Positions 8,884 to 17,671 of a stretch of 64,000 nucleotides of DNA are shown piece after piece. Position 1 is the stretch's first letter, and every line of letters starts with the position of its first letter. The translations under genes and the position numbers were made by a program. Below the pieces are notes generated by a model. It was not told where the DNA came from, made no database searches, and saw only the letters and a list, made by a program, of their open reading frames with translations. Source of the stretch: Gp1-AA145 sp963757135 (GTDB taxonomy: Bacteria; Acidobacteriota; Terriglobia; Terriglobales; Acidobacteriaceae); NCBI GenBank assembly GCA_963757135.1, contig CAVWQE010000012.1, positions 245,729-309,728 of the forward strand, read 5' to 3'.

Positions 8884-9372
8884 TCACTTGGGTTCGGCGT
8901 CCCTCGGGAAAGATGTTAGTTCGACCTGGCGCGCCTGGGAGGTTGGTTTGTTATCTGCGCCGGCGCCGAAGCGGGTCAGCGTTCCGCGTAGGACATAATA
9001 GCCCTCATCCTCAGATTTCTTGCCGGTACCGCGACTGAATACGCCATCGAAGGTGAACCACACTCCGTGCACGCTCTCTGTCGTGAAGTTCAGTTTCGGT
9101 CCGTCGCTTTTGCCTGATTTGAGAAACTGATCGAGAAACGTTCCCTTATCCGTGCCGGAATCTCCGAACCGCGAGATGAAGCCGCTCACTTTGCCATTTT
9201 CCTCGATCGTGATCTGCACGAATTCACCGTCTTTCAGGAATGAATACATTCCCGAATAGTCGGAGCCGGTCGTCGAGGCGGATTGCGGCGCTGGAGCGGC
9301 GGCATCTTGCGGAGCCGCGAGAATTGTGTTTAGAAGCAGAAAAAGCACGGCGAGCAAGAACGTAAATCTCAT
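8884..9372 (-). CDS. Secreted protein of unknown function
   Basis: A 162-residue protein with a strong signal peptide (MRFTFLLAVLFLLLNTILA, cleavage near residue 20), then a Pro/Ala-rich linker and a beta-rich domain of alternating strands (YSGMYSFLKDGEFVQITIEE, GKVSGFISRFGDSG). The domain looks like a lipocalin-like or open-barrel fold, but I do not recognise a named family. The frame stays open upstream to 9498, but the ATG at 9372 is the only start that places the signal peptide at the N-terminus, so I chose it. The protein probably acts in the periplasm. It is flanked by a palindromic repeat and a divergent coiled-coil gene. Confidence 0.65.
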   Translation of the reverse strand: MRFTFLLAVLFLLLNTILAAPQDAAAPAPQSASTTGSDYSGMYSFLKDGEFVQITIEENGKVSGFISRFGDSGTDKGTFLDQFLKSGKSDGPKLNFTTESVHGVWFTFDGVFSRGTGKKSEDEGYYVLRGTLTRFGAGADNKPTSQARQVELTSFPRDAEPK

Positions 9373-9552
9373 CACAACGAGAGTACACCATCCACGGACG
9401 TGAAACCCGCGCGCGTCGTGGTTATAAAAACTGTTCACAGGCGCGGTTTTCCACGTCAAAAGCGTGCTTCTTCCTTGACAAAATCGTCCTAGGTGCATAA
9501 AGTTCGGATGAAGTTGGTACTCACGAATTTTGCTCTCCTACAGGTGCCGAGT

Positions 9553-9816
9553 ATGAAGAATGTGTACGAGGTGTTGAGACAGAAAGAGCTGGAGATGGCG
9601 CGTTTGGAAAAGGAAGTGGAAGCATTGCGCGTGGCCGCCCCGCTGCTTTCCGATGACAAAGATCTGGCATCTGATGCCGCGGCTTCGAAGCCCACACTAA
9701 CTGCGGCATCATCGCCGGCGCCGCAGCAACCGATCCGCATTCCGCAGCCTGCCGTCAACCAGGGGCCGACCGCTCGCGCCGCCGGTTGGGAAGATAGCGG
9801 CAAACGCTGGCCGTAA
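9553..9816 (+). CDS. Short coiled-coil protein of unknown function
   Basis: An 87-residue protein starting MKNVYEVLRQKELEMARLEK, a regular heptad coiled coil over about residues 3-30, followed by an Ala/Pro-rich low-complexity tail. Proteins opening in this way are, as I recall, common in acidobacterial genomes, but no function is known to me. The frame runs upstream to 9493, but the ATG at 9553 gives the start of the coiled coil. A good intrinsic terminator follows 33 bases after the stop, so it is probably a single-gene transcript. Confidence 0.65.
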   Translation: MKNVYEVLRQKELEMARLEKEVEALRVAAPLLSDDKDLASDAAASKPTLTAASSPAPQQPIRIPQPAVNQGPTARAAGWEDSGKRWP

Positions 9817-9848
9817 GCGCTGAATCCTGAGAAGATTTTTGCAAGCGA

Positions 9849-9884
9849 TCCGCCCCGGTATTCAACTGGGGCGGACTTATTTTT
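9849..9884 (+). terminator. Intrinsic (Rho-independent) terminator
   Basis: An eight-base-pair stem TCCGCCCC / GGGGCGGA with an 11-base loop, followed by CTTATTTTT. It lies just downstream of the coiled-coil gene ending at 9816. Confidence 0.8.
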
Positions 9885-9894
9885 GCGATAATGT

Positions 9895-10080
9895 GTGCCC
9901 CCAGAGGATGATCCTGATGTTGACTCCGAACGGGCGAATCTGGCGGACGGTCCAGTCAAATCCGGCAAAGCGAAAAGCCTGGCCTACTATCTGCCGCCGA
10001 ACCCGGTGCAGGATGCCAAGAATGCAAGCGGTGGCGGCTATCACTCAGACGGTCGGCTGCTGGTTGTGTTTCTGAAATAG
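9895..10080 (+). CDS. Possible small protein, unknown
   Basis: A 61-codon reading frame opening with GTG directly after the terminator of the preceding gene. Base use at third positions is compatible with coding, but there is no visible ribosome site, no domain and no recognised relative. The product would be hydrophilic, with SLAYYLPPNPVQDAKN in the middle. It may be a chance frame. Confidence 0.25.
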   Translation: MPPEDDPDVDSERANLADGPVKSGKAKSLAYYLPPNPVQDAKNASGGGYHSDGRLLVVFLK

Positions 10081-10195
10081 GCTTGAGTAGCCTACTCTGT
10101 TTCGATCCGAAGTCTTAGACATGCCCCGCAGGTTGCGGTTCGTCAATACCATTGTGCCGTCCGTTCCGGACTAGCCGAGGCACAATTACCGAGTT

Positions 10196-10381
10196 CCCAG
10201 CACTTGCGTGCTGGGCTATTCAAATTTCGTCGCTTCGCGACTGAGGTGGCCAGGCGATATTTGGTTGGGATTGACGCGACGTGATCTGGATCAAATCTAG
10301 TTCCCGAAGGGAACGCTACATAATTAGCCCAGCACGTAAGTGCTGGGAAAAGATACATGGAAATTGGGAGTCCTTCAGGAC
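10196..10381. repeat. REP hairpin cluster upstream of the RAYT transposase
   Basis: Five short hairpins in 190 bases: CCCAGCAC-ttgc-GTGCTGGG (10196-10215), GTCGC-ttc-GCGAC (10229-10241), GTTCCC-gaa-GGGAAC (10300-10314), CCCAGCAC-gtaa-GTGCTGGG (10328-10347) and GTCC-ttca-GGAC (10370-10381). The first and fourth are near-identical in inverted orientation, as in BIME-type REP pairs. They fill the stretch before the REP-associated transposase gene, as expected for a REPtron. A second cluster with the same three hairpin types lies near 17.7 kb. Confidence 0.75.
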
Positions 10382-10470
10382 GGCACCTATTCCCGATTCA
10401 GGAAATTCACAGGTAGGTTTGTGACAGATGTCGCAGACACCCGAATCCTGAACTTCTATCCTTTGCGGTG

Positions 10471-10983
10471 ATGACCCATACCTACACAGCGAATCACCTA
10501 CATTTCGTTTTCTCAACGAAGGAGCGACGAGACATCATCTTGCCCGAGTTGCAGCCAAAGCTATGGGCGTATATAGCTGGAACGGCCAGAAAGCTCGACA
10601 TCATCCCAATCGCGGTCGGGGGAATGTCGAACCATGTGCACGTGCTTTTGACACTGAAACCAACGATGAGGCCCGCCGAAGCTATTCAAAAACTCAAGGC
10701 CAATTCCTCCCGATGGATGGGAGAACACAATCGCAACTTTGAATGGCAGAAGGGATATGCGGCATTCAGCGTCAGTCCATCCCAGGTGAGCGCTGTCAAG
10801 AGCTACGTGCTACGTCAAGAGGAGCAGCACCGCCACCGAAGCTTCGAAGAAGAGTTTTGGGCATTACTTAAGAAGTCGGGAATCACCCACGATCCTGACG
10901 ATGTGTTCACAGCATCGTTCAGGCTTCCCACCAAAGTTACTTCGGAATCAAGCACGTTGGGCGGCGCATCCTTTATCCTATAA
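10471..10983 (+). CDS. REP-associated tyrosine transposase (RAYT, Y1/HUH, IS200-like)
   Basis: A 170-residue Y1 transposase. It has the HUH metal site NHVHVLL (His55 and His57) and a candidate catalytic tyrosine at about Tyr112 in VKSYVLRQEEQHR, spaced as in the IS200/RAYT family. The IS200-like N-terminus (HLHFVFSTKERRDII) also fits. These enzymes nick single-stranded REP hairpins and are thought to spread them; unlike IS200 they are usually fixed single-copy genes. A REP cluster lies directly upstream. I chose ATG 10471; a GTG three bases earlier is also in frame. The stop at 10983 is eight bases before sucA begins, so the two may be co-transcribed by chance. Confidence 0.85.
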   Translation: MTHTYTANHLHFVFSTKERRDIILPELQPKLWAYIAGTARKLDIIPIAVGGMSNHVHVLLTLKPTMRPAEAIQKLKANSSRWMGEHNRNFEWQKGYAAFSVSPSQVSAVKSYVLRQEEQHRHRSFEEEFWALLKKSGITHDPDDVFTASFRLPTKVTSESSTLGGASFIL

Positions 10984-10991
10984 GGGTCGTT

Positions 10992-13493
10992 ATGGCCAGC
11001 CCACGATCGAAAACTGCTAATCTTGGAAATACCGCGTTAATGGAAGCTCCAAACGGTGAAAGGGAGCGCGTTTTTGCCGCGTTCCGCCAGTGGGGATTCC
11101 TCGAAGCCGATCTCGACCCGCTCGGTTTTTTGCAACCCGTTCCGCATCCCGACCTGCAACTTGAAGGCGAGTACGCCCAGGAAGCACGCCAAGTCTATTG
11201 CGGCACAATTGGCGCGGAATTCATGCACATTGCCGATCCGGCCTGCCGCCGCTGGATTCAGGAAAAGCTGGAAGGACCGCAGGAGCCAGTTGACCAGCAG
11301 CGCGCGCTTGATCTGTTGACTCGTGCCCAGTTCTTTGAACTGGTCCTGCAGCAGCGGTATCTGGGCAGCAAGCGATTTTCACTCGAAGGCGTCACGGCGC
11401 TGATACCGCTGGTTGACGAAATCCTCGATGGCGCCGGGCAGCATGGCGCGGTTGAGTTGGTCATGGGCATGAGCCATCGCGGCCGGCTGAACGCTATTGC
11501 CCATATTGCGCGGCGGCCACCGGAAGAAGTCTTCGCGGGGTTTGAAGACGTGGACCCGCGCAGCGTCCTCGGCGGCGGCGATGTGAAATATCACATGGGC
11601 GCGACCGGCGAGTACGAAACTCGTAGCGGTGCCAAGATACACGTTCACCTGGTGTCGAACCCGAGCCACCTCGAAGCCGTGGACCCGGTCACGGTCGGCC
11701 GGACCCGCGCCAAGCAAGATCGCGCCGGCGAGGGCGGAAATGAAAAATTTCTTCCCCTGTTGGTTCACGGCGACGGTGCATTCGCCGGGCAAGGCGTATT
11801 TGCCGAGACTCTGAACCTTGCCGACATTCCTGCTTACAGCGTTGGCGGAACGCTGCATGTGATCGTGAATAACCTGATCGGATTCACCACGGTCGCGCAG
11901 GAGCTGCATTCCTCGCGCTTTGCAGCGCAGTTGGCGCGGCGGCAAAGCATTCCGATTTTCCATGTGAACGCCGAAGACGTGGACGCGGTGATTCGCGTGG
12001 CGCGAATTGCGCTCGAGTTTCGTTACAAGTTTCGCAGCGACGTCGTGATTGACATGATCGGGTACCGGCGTCACGGGCACAGCGAGGTGGATGATCCCAC
12101 CATTACGCAGCCGTTGTTGTACAAGGCGATCAAAGATCATCCGCCGTTGTGGGAGATCTATGGCGAGGACACGGGAATTTCCGATGCCAAATCGCGTGCC
12201 GATGCGGTGAAGTCAGAACTCGAGGCGGCGCAAAAGCGCGCATCAAGTTTGCGGAAGAAGCCGCTGATGCGATCGCTGCCGGGATACTGGGAGCGGTTTA
12301 GCGGTGGACGGTATAAATCGCAATATGACGCAGAGACTGCGATTCCTGCGGACGAACTGCTGCAACTCACCGAGCGGCTTACAACCTATCCACCGGATTT
12401 TCACATTCATCCCAAAGTTAAGAAGTTGCTCGAGCAGCGTGCCGAGATGGGCTCGGGCAAGCGTCCGGTGGACTATGGCATGGCGGAGGCGCTGGCATTT
12501 GCCGGACTGGTGAAGAGCGGAATCCCGGTGCGGCTCAGCGGGCAGGACAGCCGCCGCGGCACCTTCAACCAGCGCCATTCGGTGTTGCTCGATATCGAGA
12601 ACGAACAGGAATTTGTACCGCTCGAGCATGTGTCGGAAGGCCAGGCGCATTGCCGCATTTATAATTCGACGCTTTCAGAAGCCGGCGTGCTTGGCTTTGA
12701 GTACGGCTACAGCCGCGATTTTCCTGAGACGCTGGTTTTGTGGGAAGCTCAGTTCGGCGACTTCGCCAACGTCGCACAAGCCATCATCGATCAATTCATT
12801 GTTGCCGGTGAAGCGAAATGGAATTTGCTCTCCGGCCTGGTGCTGCTATTGCCCCACGGATACGAAGGCCAGGGACCGGAGCATTCAAGCGCGCGCATTG
12901 AGAGATTCCTGCAACTCGCCGCTCAGGACAACTTCCAGGTCTGCCAGCCTTCAACCGCCGCGCAATATTTTCATCTACTTCGGCGGCAGGCGTTGCGTCC
13001 GTGGCGGAAGCCGCTGGTGGTGTTCACGCCCAAAAGCATGCTGCGGCATCCGGAAGCATCGTCGCCGATCGAAGAGTTCTCAAGCGGCACCTTCCTGCGA
13101 GTGCGGCCCGACACTGAAGTCAGCGACGCGCGGCGCATCCTGCTGTGCACGGGAAAAATCGGCCACGAGCTGAAGCTGGAGCGCAAGAAAAAGAAAATCG
13201 CAGACATCGCGATTACCTTTGTCGAACAGATGTATCCGTTCCCTGAGGCGGAGATTGCGGCGGAACTTGCCAGGCATCCGAACGCACGCGAAATCGTGTG
13301 GGTGCAGGAAGAGCCCGCCAACATGGGTGCCCTCAACTACATGCTTCCGCGATTGCGGCATCTGGCAGGGGAAAGGCCGGTCATGTCGGTGAAGCGCTCG
13401 GCCAGTCCCAGCCCCGCTACCGGCTCGGCAAAGGCCCATGACGTTGAGCAGAAGGCCTTGCTATCTTTGGCCCTGACCACCAATGGCCACTGA
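10992..13493 (+). CDS. sucA: 2-oxoglutarate dehydrogenase E1 component
   Basis: The thiamine-diphosphate E1 subunit of the 2-oxoglutarate dehydrogenase complex (TCA cycle, cytoplasm): it decarboxylates 2-oxoglutarate and passes the succinyl group to E2. The 833-residue protein has the E1 signatures GMSHRGRLN, HGDGAFAGQG and GYRRHGHSE, the substrate-site SGQDSRRGTF and EYGYS in the transketolase-like half, and the C-terminal KIGHEL...VQEEPANMGA region. It is about 100 residues shorter than the E. coli protein at the N-terminus, so part of the E2-binding arm may be reduced. No sucB or lpd is adjacent. Its 3' end overlaps the next gene by 11 bases. An aconitase gene lies at 28 kb. Confidence 0.95.
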   Translation: MASPRSKTANLGNTALMEAPNGERERVFAAFRQWGFLEADLDPLGFLQPVPHPDLQLEGEYAQEARQVYCGTIGAEFMHIADPACRRWIQEKLEGPQEPVDQQRALDLLTRAQFFELVLQQRYLGSKRFSLEGVTALIPLVDEILDGAGQHGAVELVMGMSHRGRLNAIAHIARRPPEEVFAGFEDVDPRSVLGGGDVKYHMGATGEYETRSGAKIHVHLVSNPSHLEAVDPVTVGRTRAKQDRAGEGGNEKFLPLLVHGDGAFAGQGVFAETLNLADIPAYSVGGTLHVIVNNLIGFTTVAQELHSSRFAAQLARRQSIPIFHVNAEDVDAVIRVARIALEFRYKFRSDVVIDMIGYRRHGHSEVDDPTITQPLLYKAIKDHPPLWEIYGEDTGISDAKSRADAVKSELEAAQKRASSLRKKPLMRSLPGYWERFSGGRYKSQYDAETAIPADELLQLTERLTTYPPDFHIHPKVKKLLEQRAEMGSGKRPVDYGMAEALAFAGLVKSGIPVRLSGQDSRRGTFNQRHSVLLDIENEQEFVPLEHVSEGQAHCRIYNSTLSEAGVLGFEYGYSRDFPETLVLWEAQFGDFANVAQAIIDQFIVAGEAKWNLLSGLVLLLPHGYEGQGPEHSSARIERFLQLAAQDNFQVCQPSTAAQYFHLLRRQALRPWRKPLVVFTPKSMLRHPEASSPIEEFSSGTFLRVRPDTEVSDARRILLCTGKIGHELKLERKKKKIADIAITFVEQMYPFPEAEIAAELARHPNAREIVWVQEEPANMGALNYMLPRLRHLAGERPVMSVKRSASPSPATGSAKAHDVEQKALLSLALTTNGH

Positions 13494-14097
13494 AGCCCAG
13501 GCGCAACCTATGGCTAGCGCGCCGCCAAAGCGGACCAGCCGGTTACGTGTGTTCGTCCTGCTTTTCATCCCTTTCCTGGTCCTGACAGCGGCTGCGGCCT
13601 TTGCCACCATTTACTCCACTGAAAGTTTCTGGCAAACCGCGCTGCGCGATCAGACCACTCGCGACCTCACCCAGAAAGCGCAAATGTTCGCCGCGCGGGT
13701 GAATACCGATCGAACCACAAAAATCGCCGATCTTACATCGCAAGCGGCCCAGCAGGCGGGTGCGCGCGCTACGGTAGTGGACGGCAACGGCAAAGTCGTG
13801 GCTGATTCACAGATTCCAGTGGGATCGCTGGAGAACGAAGGCGCGCGGCCGGAGTTTTCGGCGGCATTGCGCGGGGAAACCGGCGTCGAGACTCGTGGCC
13901 GCGGAGCTTTCGCAGTCCCTGTGCTGTACGTGGCGGTGCCGGTTTCGGGCGGTGCGGTGCGATTGGCATACTCATTGACTGATATCGAAACTGCGGTATT
14001 GCAGGAGCGAAGAATGCTCGTGCTCGGCTGCATCGTCGCCGTTCTGGCCGGTCTCATCATTTCTGCGCTGACCGCACACATGGTCTCCGCCTCTTAA
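13483..14097 (+). CDS. Orphan membrane sensor-like protein (periplasmic sensor flanked by two helices)
   Basis: A 204-residue protein: cytoplasmic N-terminus, membrane helix (about residues 23-45), a periplasmic region (46-175) shaped like the sensor of PhoR/WalK-type histidine kinases (DQTTRDLTQKAQMF, TVVDGNGKVVADSQ, VAVPVSGGAVRLAYS), a second helix (about 178-198), then a stop seven residues later. Kinases with this front half normally continue into HAMP and kinase domains. Here nothing follows before an IS element 30 bases on, so it is either a truncated kinase or a stand-alone sensor. A shift at 14090 would read on for about 30 residues before another stop (with the IS removed), which offers no kinase either. 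It overlaps sucA by 11 bases. Confidence 0.65.
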   Translation: MATEAQAQPMASAPPKRTSRLRVFVLLFIPFLVLTAAAAFATIYSTESFWQTALRDQTTRDLTQKAQMFAARVNTDRTTKIADLTSQAAQQAGARATVVDGNGKVVADSQIPVGSLENEGARPEFSAALRGETGVETRGRGAFAVPVLYVAVPVSGGAVRLAYSLTDIETAVLQERRMLVLGCIVAVLAGLIISALTAHMVSAS

Positions 14098-14140
14098 CGC
14101 GATTCCCCGACAGTCGCCTGCTGGGAGAGACGCGGCGCAT

Positions 14141-15193
14141 TTAGGGGTGCCTAGGGAGATCGTATCCCCCGGAGTGGTTCAAGTAATAGTCCAAGAAAAC
14201 AGGTGGAAGCAAACAGAGTTGGAGCGGCCAGCGGGGTTGGAGTTGCTCGACGATCTGCCAAGGGCTGAGGTTTTGTTTATGAGAGTTGGGACGGACCAGG
14301 TTGAAGTAGAGCTGGTAGGTAAAGGCTTTGGCGAGGAAGTCGCCCCGACTGTGGAACGATTCCAGGTCAAAGAACTCATCTTCGACGAGGCGGTGAACGG
14401 TTTCCACATCGCTCTGGAAGGTGTGAGCGGCGGGAGGGATGCGAACGTGCTGGCTGTCGCCTAAAGCGGTGGGGAATCCGGTGGGGTGACCGCGACGATC
14501 GTGGCCACCGATGAACTCGGAGCCGTTGTCGGTCTGCCAGACCAGATCGCGCAGAGAGATGCCGCAACGATCGAGGTGCTGCTGGATACGGGCGGCAAAG
14601 ATGGAACTGGCAGCCGCAGAACGGCGCTCGGCAAAAGCCCAGAACAGCAGGCCGCTGCGCACTTCGCGGGCGGTGTATTCGACGGCCGGCAGATCGAAAG
14701 CCTGGGCCTGCGGCCAGTAGCGGGGAATATCGTCGAGATCCTTGGTGTCGGCGGAGATCTGCTGAAAGACGCGCCAGGTGGCTTTGATGTGGGCGAGGTC
14801 TTGTTTGCGCTGATACTTGCGCGGTCGTTTTTTGAGCAGGCCATGATGGCGCCAGATGCGTTCCAAGGCACGATGACTGAGAGGAAGGTCGAACTCCCGA
14901 ATAAGACGACGAGCTCCGAAGGTGAACAGCTGCTGGCGGAGTGCGACGACCTGCTGTTCGATGTCGGCGGGAGTCTTGCCGGGCTGGCGATGAGGGGCGC
15001 GAGAAACTTCGATGAGGCCGCGCGGTCCTTGCTGCTGATAACGGCGCAGCCACTTGCGCACAGTGGGAACGGTGGTTTGAAACAAGCGGGCGGTGGGTTT
15101 GATGCCGCGTTGTCGAGCCGACTGCACCAAACGCAAGCGATGATTGTAGGCGTCTCTCATCTCGCGAATCAGGACGAAGTAGGCGGTGGACAC
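14141..15193 (-). CDS. IS481-family DDE transposase
   Basis: A 350-residue transposase with an N-terminal helix-turn-helix (about residues 15-75, TTVPTVRKWLRRYQQQG), a linker, and an rve integrase core with acidic residues in LVWQTDNGSEF (second Asp) and the DVETVHRLVEDEFF block (Glu). It ends in the region typical of IS481 (YQLYFNLVRPNSHK). It appears intact, with no frameshift or internal stop. Its stop codon lies at the very edge of the element, using bases at the junction with the target duplication. The family assignment rests on these blocks and the long target repeat; IS3-like subgroups are the alternative. Confidence 0.85.
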   Translation of the reverse strand: MSTAYFVLIREMRDAYNHRLRLVQSARQRGIKPTARLFQTTVPTVRKWLRRYQQQGPRGLIEVSRAPHRQPGKTPADIEQQVVALRQQLFTFGARRLIREFDLPLSHRALERIWRHHGLLKKRPRKYQRKQDLAHIKATWRVFQQISADTKDLDDIPRYWPQAQAFDLPAVEYTAREVRSGLLFWAFAERRSAAASSIFAARIQQHLDRCGISLRDLVWQTDNGSEFIGGHDRRGHPTGFPTALGDSQHVRIPPAAHTFQSDVETVHRLVEDEFFDLESFHSRGDFLAKAFTYQLYFNLVRPNSHKQNLSPWQIVEQLQPRWPLQLCLLPPVFLDYYLNHSGGYDLPRHP

Positions 15194-15319
15194 AGCGGAT
15201 TGTAGTCCCGGTCGCTGGCCTCCCGGCTTTTGCGGAGCCGTCCGGCCAGCTCCCTAACGCGTTTCTCGCTCAAGCATTTTAACTTCGCTAGGGGGATACG
15301 ATGTGAGTAGGCTCTACCA
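14142..15319 (-). mobile_element. Complete IS481-type insertion sequence with target duplication
   Basis: About 1178 bases. The direct repeat agacgcggcgcattt flanks it (14128-14142 and 15320-15334; 14 or 15 bases, since the last base may belong to the element), a size known for IS481 elements. The terminal inverted repeats are about 29 bases and imperfect; their inner parts are identical (TCGTATCCCCC). One transposase gene fills the element. Removing the IS and one repeat restores a plausible intergenic sequence between the sensor gene and pdhA. A solo 34-base copy of its right end is present at 48851-48884. Confidence 0.85.
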
Positions 15320-15380
15320 AGACGCGGCGCATTTTGCCCGCTTCCTGCGCGCGGGAGTAGGATTATTAGTTCGTGCTGAC

Positions 15381-16706
15381 ATGAAAAAGAAAACGAAAAC
15401 GACTCGGGCGGCGGTTTCGAACGGCAAGAACGGAGCTCGACGGGCAATCAACGGCCCCCAGAACGGTTCCCGTCAAACGGCGCTCCCGCAGCAACGCACC
15501 TACTCAATCCCCGATTTCAGGCTGGAGAAGCCGAGCTTCACCGTGCGGCAGTCGCGTAAAGGCGACGAAGTTCACTACGAAATCTCCGGCGATCTAAGCG
15601 CGCCTGCACCGCCGATTCGCGATTCGAAATACCTGACGAAGCAGCAGTGCATCGAGATCTATCGCTGGATGGTGCTCAATCGCAAGATGGAGCAGGCGCT
15701 GGAGAATCTCTACAAGCAGGGCAAAGTCGTCGGCGGAGTTTATTTCGGGCTTGGCCAGGAATCATGCTCGTGCGCTTCCGCATACGCGCTCGAGAAAGAC
15801 GATTGGGTCGCGCCCATGATCCGCAACCAGGGTTCGCTGCTGGTGCGCGGATTCGAGCCTCGCGACATGATGATGCAGTACATGGCCAAGGCCGATTCGC
15901 CGACAAAAGGCCGCGACGGGACCTCGCACTTCGGGGATATTTATCAACGCAACGTGGTCTCGCCGATTTCAATGCTGGGCGATCTCATTCCCGTGATGGC
16001 GGGCGTGGCACTGGGTGCTCGGCTCCAGGGGCGGAATATCGCGGTGATGACTTACATCGGCGATGGCGGGCAATCGACGGGCGTCACCTACGAAGGCATC
16101 AATTTCGCGGCGGTACAAAAGCTCGGCCTGGTGCTGCTGGTTGAGAGCAACTTGTGGGCTTACTCGACCCCGTCGGAGATGCAGTACTGCGTGCAAGACC
16201 TCGCCGAGCGCGCCATCGGCTACGGAATTCCGGGCGTGATCATTGATGGCACTGACGCCTGCCAGGTTTACGATGCCGCGCGAGATGCGGTGGAACGCGC
16301 ACGTCGCGGCGAAGGGCCTACGCTGATCGAGGCCAAGATGATGCGCATGAAGGGCCACGCCATTCACGATGCGGCTGACTACGTCCCCAAGCCGATGTTT
16401 GAATACTGGCGCCGTCGCGATCCCATTGCGCGCTTTGAGAATTACCTGGTGAACGTGAAGAAATGGCTCACGCCGCAGGAGCATCAGAAGCTGATTACGG
16501 AAGTTGAATCGTATTTAGAGCACGAACGCGAGATCGCGGTCAATTCTCCGATGCCGAAGCCGGAGTCAGCCGAAGGCGGCGTGTACTGCGACGAAGGCTG
16601 CCACGAGATCAAACCGAAGTACGGAATACCGAAGGCTGGTGTGGGGCGGGATCCCCGCCCGCCAAAAGCAGGTCAGCGTAAGGAAGCGGCGATCCATTTC
16701 AAATAG
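15381..16706 (+). CDS. pdhA: Pyruvate (branched-chain 2-oxoacid) dehydrogenase E1 alpha subunit
   Basis: The thiamine-diphosphate E1 alpha subunit of a 2-oxoacid dehydrogenase complex: it decarboxylates pyruvate or a related acid with an E1 beta partner. The 441-residue protein has the cofactor motif IGDGGQSTGVTYEG, the substrate-loop residues, and the C-terminal HAIHDAADYVPKP region. Lys/Arg/Asn-rich residues 1-40 look disordered. The frame stays open upstream to 15303, but those codons lie in the IS481 end and the target repeat, so the native start is the ATG at 15381. No E1 beta, E2 or E3 gene is in the window, so its partners are elsewhere. Substrate (pyruvate or branched chain) is not settled. 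Confidence 0.85.
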   Translation: MKKKTKTTRAAVSNGKNGARRAINGPQNGSRQTALPQQRTYSIPDFRLEKPSFTVRQSRKGDEVHYEISGDLSAPAPPIRDSKYLTKQQCIEIYRWMVLNRKMEQALENLYKQGKVVGGVYFGLGQESCSCASAYALEKDDWVAPMIRNQGSLLVRGFEPRDMMMQYMAKADSPTKGRDGTSHFGDIYQRNVVSPISMLGDLIPVMAGVALGARLQGRNIAVMTYIGDGGQSTGVTYEGINFAAVQKLGLVLLVESNLWAYSTPSEMQYCVQDLAERAIGYGIPGVIIDGTDACQVYDAARDAVERARRGEGPTLIEAKMMRMKGHAIHDAADYVPKPMFEYWRRRDPIARFENYLVNVKKWLTPQEHQKLITEVESYLEHEREIAVNSPMPKPESAEGGVYCDEGCHEIKPKYGIPKAGVGRDPRPPKAGQRKEAAIHFK

Positions 16707-16724
16707 CTTGGGCGCGTCCGTCGG

Positions 16725-17558
16725 CTAAGGACATATGGCCTGATTTCGCACTTCTTCCGCGCTCTTTCCGGCCTCCCGCAATCTTCTGATGCTGAGCGCA
16801 TCATGCCGCTTCGCCAGGCGTCTTCCTGCTTCATCTCTGACTAAATCGCAGTGGTAAAACTCCGGCGCCTCACAACCGAGCGCTCGATGGAGCAATAACT
16901 GCCTGGCGGTGGATCTCAGCAAGTCCGCTCCGCGAACCACTTCCGTGATCTTCATTGCATGGTCGTCCGCGACAACCGCGAGTTGATACGCAGGAACGTC
17001 GTCACGCCGCCAGATAACGAAGTCGCCGAAGTCGCGTCCGGCAATGTAAGCCTGCGGTCCGAGATGCTGGTCAACGAATGTGACCTCCTCGCCATCAGGG
17101 ACGCGAAAACGCCAGTTCACGCCCTCGGGCGTTTCGAAATCGCGGGCGTCGGTTCGCGTGCGGCATTTGCCGGGATAGATTGGCTCGTCGTCGGAATCGC
17201 TGGGAGCGGTGGCGGATTGAGCGAGATCTTTGCGCGAGCACGTGCACGGGTAGATGAAGCCGCGGTCGCGAAGCTGCTTCCACGCCGCGAGATAGAAATC
17301 GCGGCGCTGGCTTTGCGAATACGGCGCATAAAGGCCGCCGCAGTCTGGGCCTTCCTGCCATTCGATACCGAGCCAACGCAGATCTTCGATCACGGCGTTC
17401 GCGAATTCCGGACGGCAGCGATCGGGATCGAGGTCCTCATTGCGAAGAATCAGAGTACATCGAGCCGCGCGTTCAGCTGCGATCAGAAAAGTGCGCGCAT
17501 GTCCGAGATGAAGGTAGCCCGTCGGAGAGGGAGCGAGGCGGCCGCGATAGAAGGACAC
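16725..17558 (-). CDS. gluQ: Glutamyl-Q tRNA(Asp) synthetase
   Basis: A 277-residue class I synthetase-like enzyme that attaches glutamate to queuosine in the anticodon loop of tRNA(Asp). It has the ATP-binding signature in the form HLGHA near the N-terminus (RLAPSPTGYLHLGHARTF), the zinc cysteines of this family (CTCSRKD and the later KCRTR), and the KMSKS-like RLAKRHDALS near the C-terminus. The length and the lack of an anticodon-binding domain separate it from glutamyl-tRNA synthetase. The start is GTG at 17558. It is convergent with pdhA, only 18 bases apart, with no clear terminator between. Confidence 0.93.
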   Translation of the reverse strand: MSFYRGRLAPSPTGYLHLGHARTFLIAAERAARCTLILRNEDLDPDRCRPEFANAVIEDLRWLGIEWQEGPDCGGLYAPYSQSQRRDFYLAAWKQLRDRGFIYPCTCSRKDLAQSATAPSDSDDEPIYPGKCRTRTDARDFETPEGVNWRFRVPDGEEVTFVDQHLGPQAYIAGRDFGDFVIWRRDDVPAYQLAVVADDHAMKITEVVRGADLLRSTARQLLLHRALGCEAPEFYHCDLVRDEAGRRLAKRHDALSIRRLREAGKSAEEVRNQAICP

Positions 17559-17671
17559 ATGCTAATTGTAATAACGGCTTCGGGCTTTAGGCTTTAGGCT
17601 TTAGCCGCTTGGCCAGACCATAGGCTTTGAATCTTGGGATTACCGGTTCTTCTGTTACAGATTTACCGAAA

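Noticed and set aside
10992..11100. A missing N-terminus of sucA as a sign of truncation by the RAYT element.
   Set aside because: The E1 core motifs are complete, and N-terminal arms vary in length in this family.
15303..15380. Upstream extension of the pdhA frame.
   Set aside because: These codons lie in the IS481 end and target repeat; the native start is ATG 15381.
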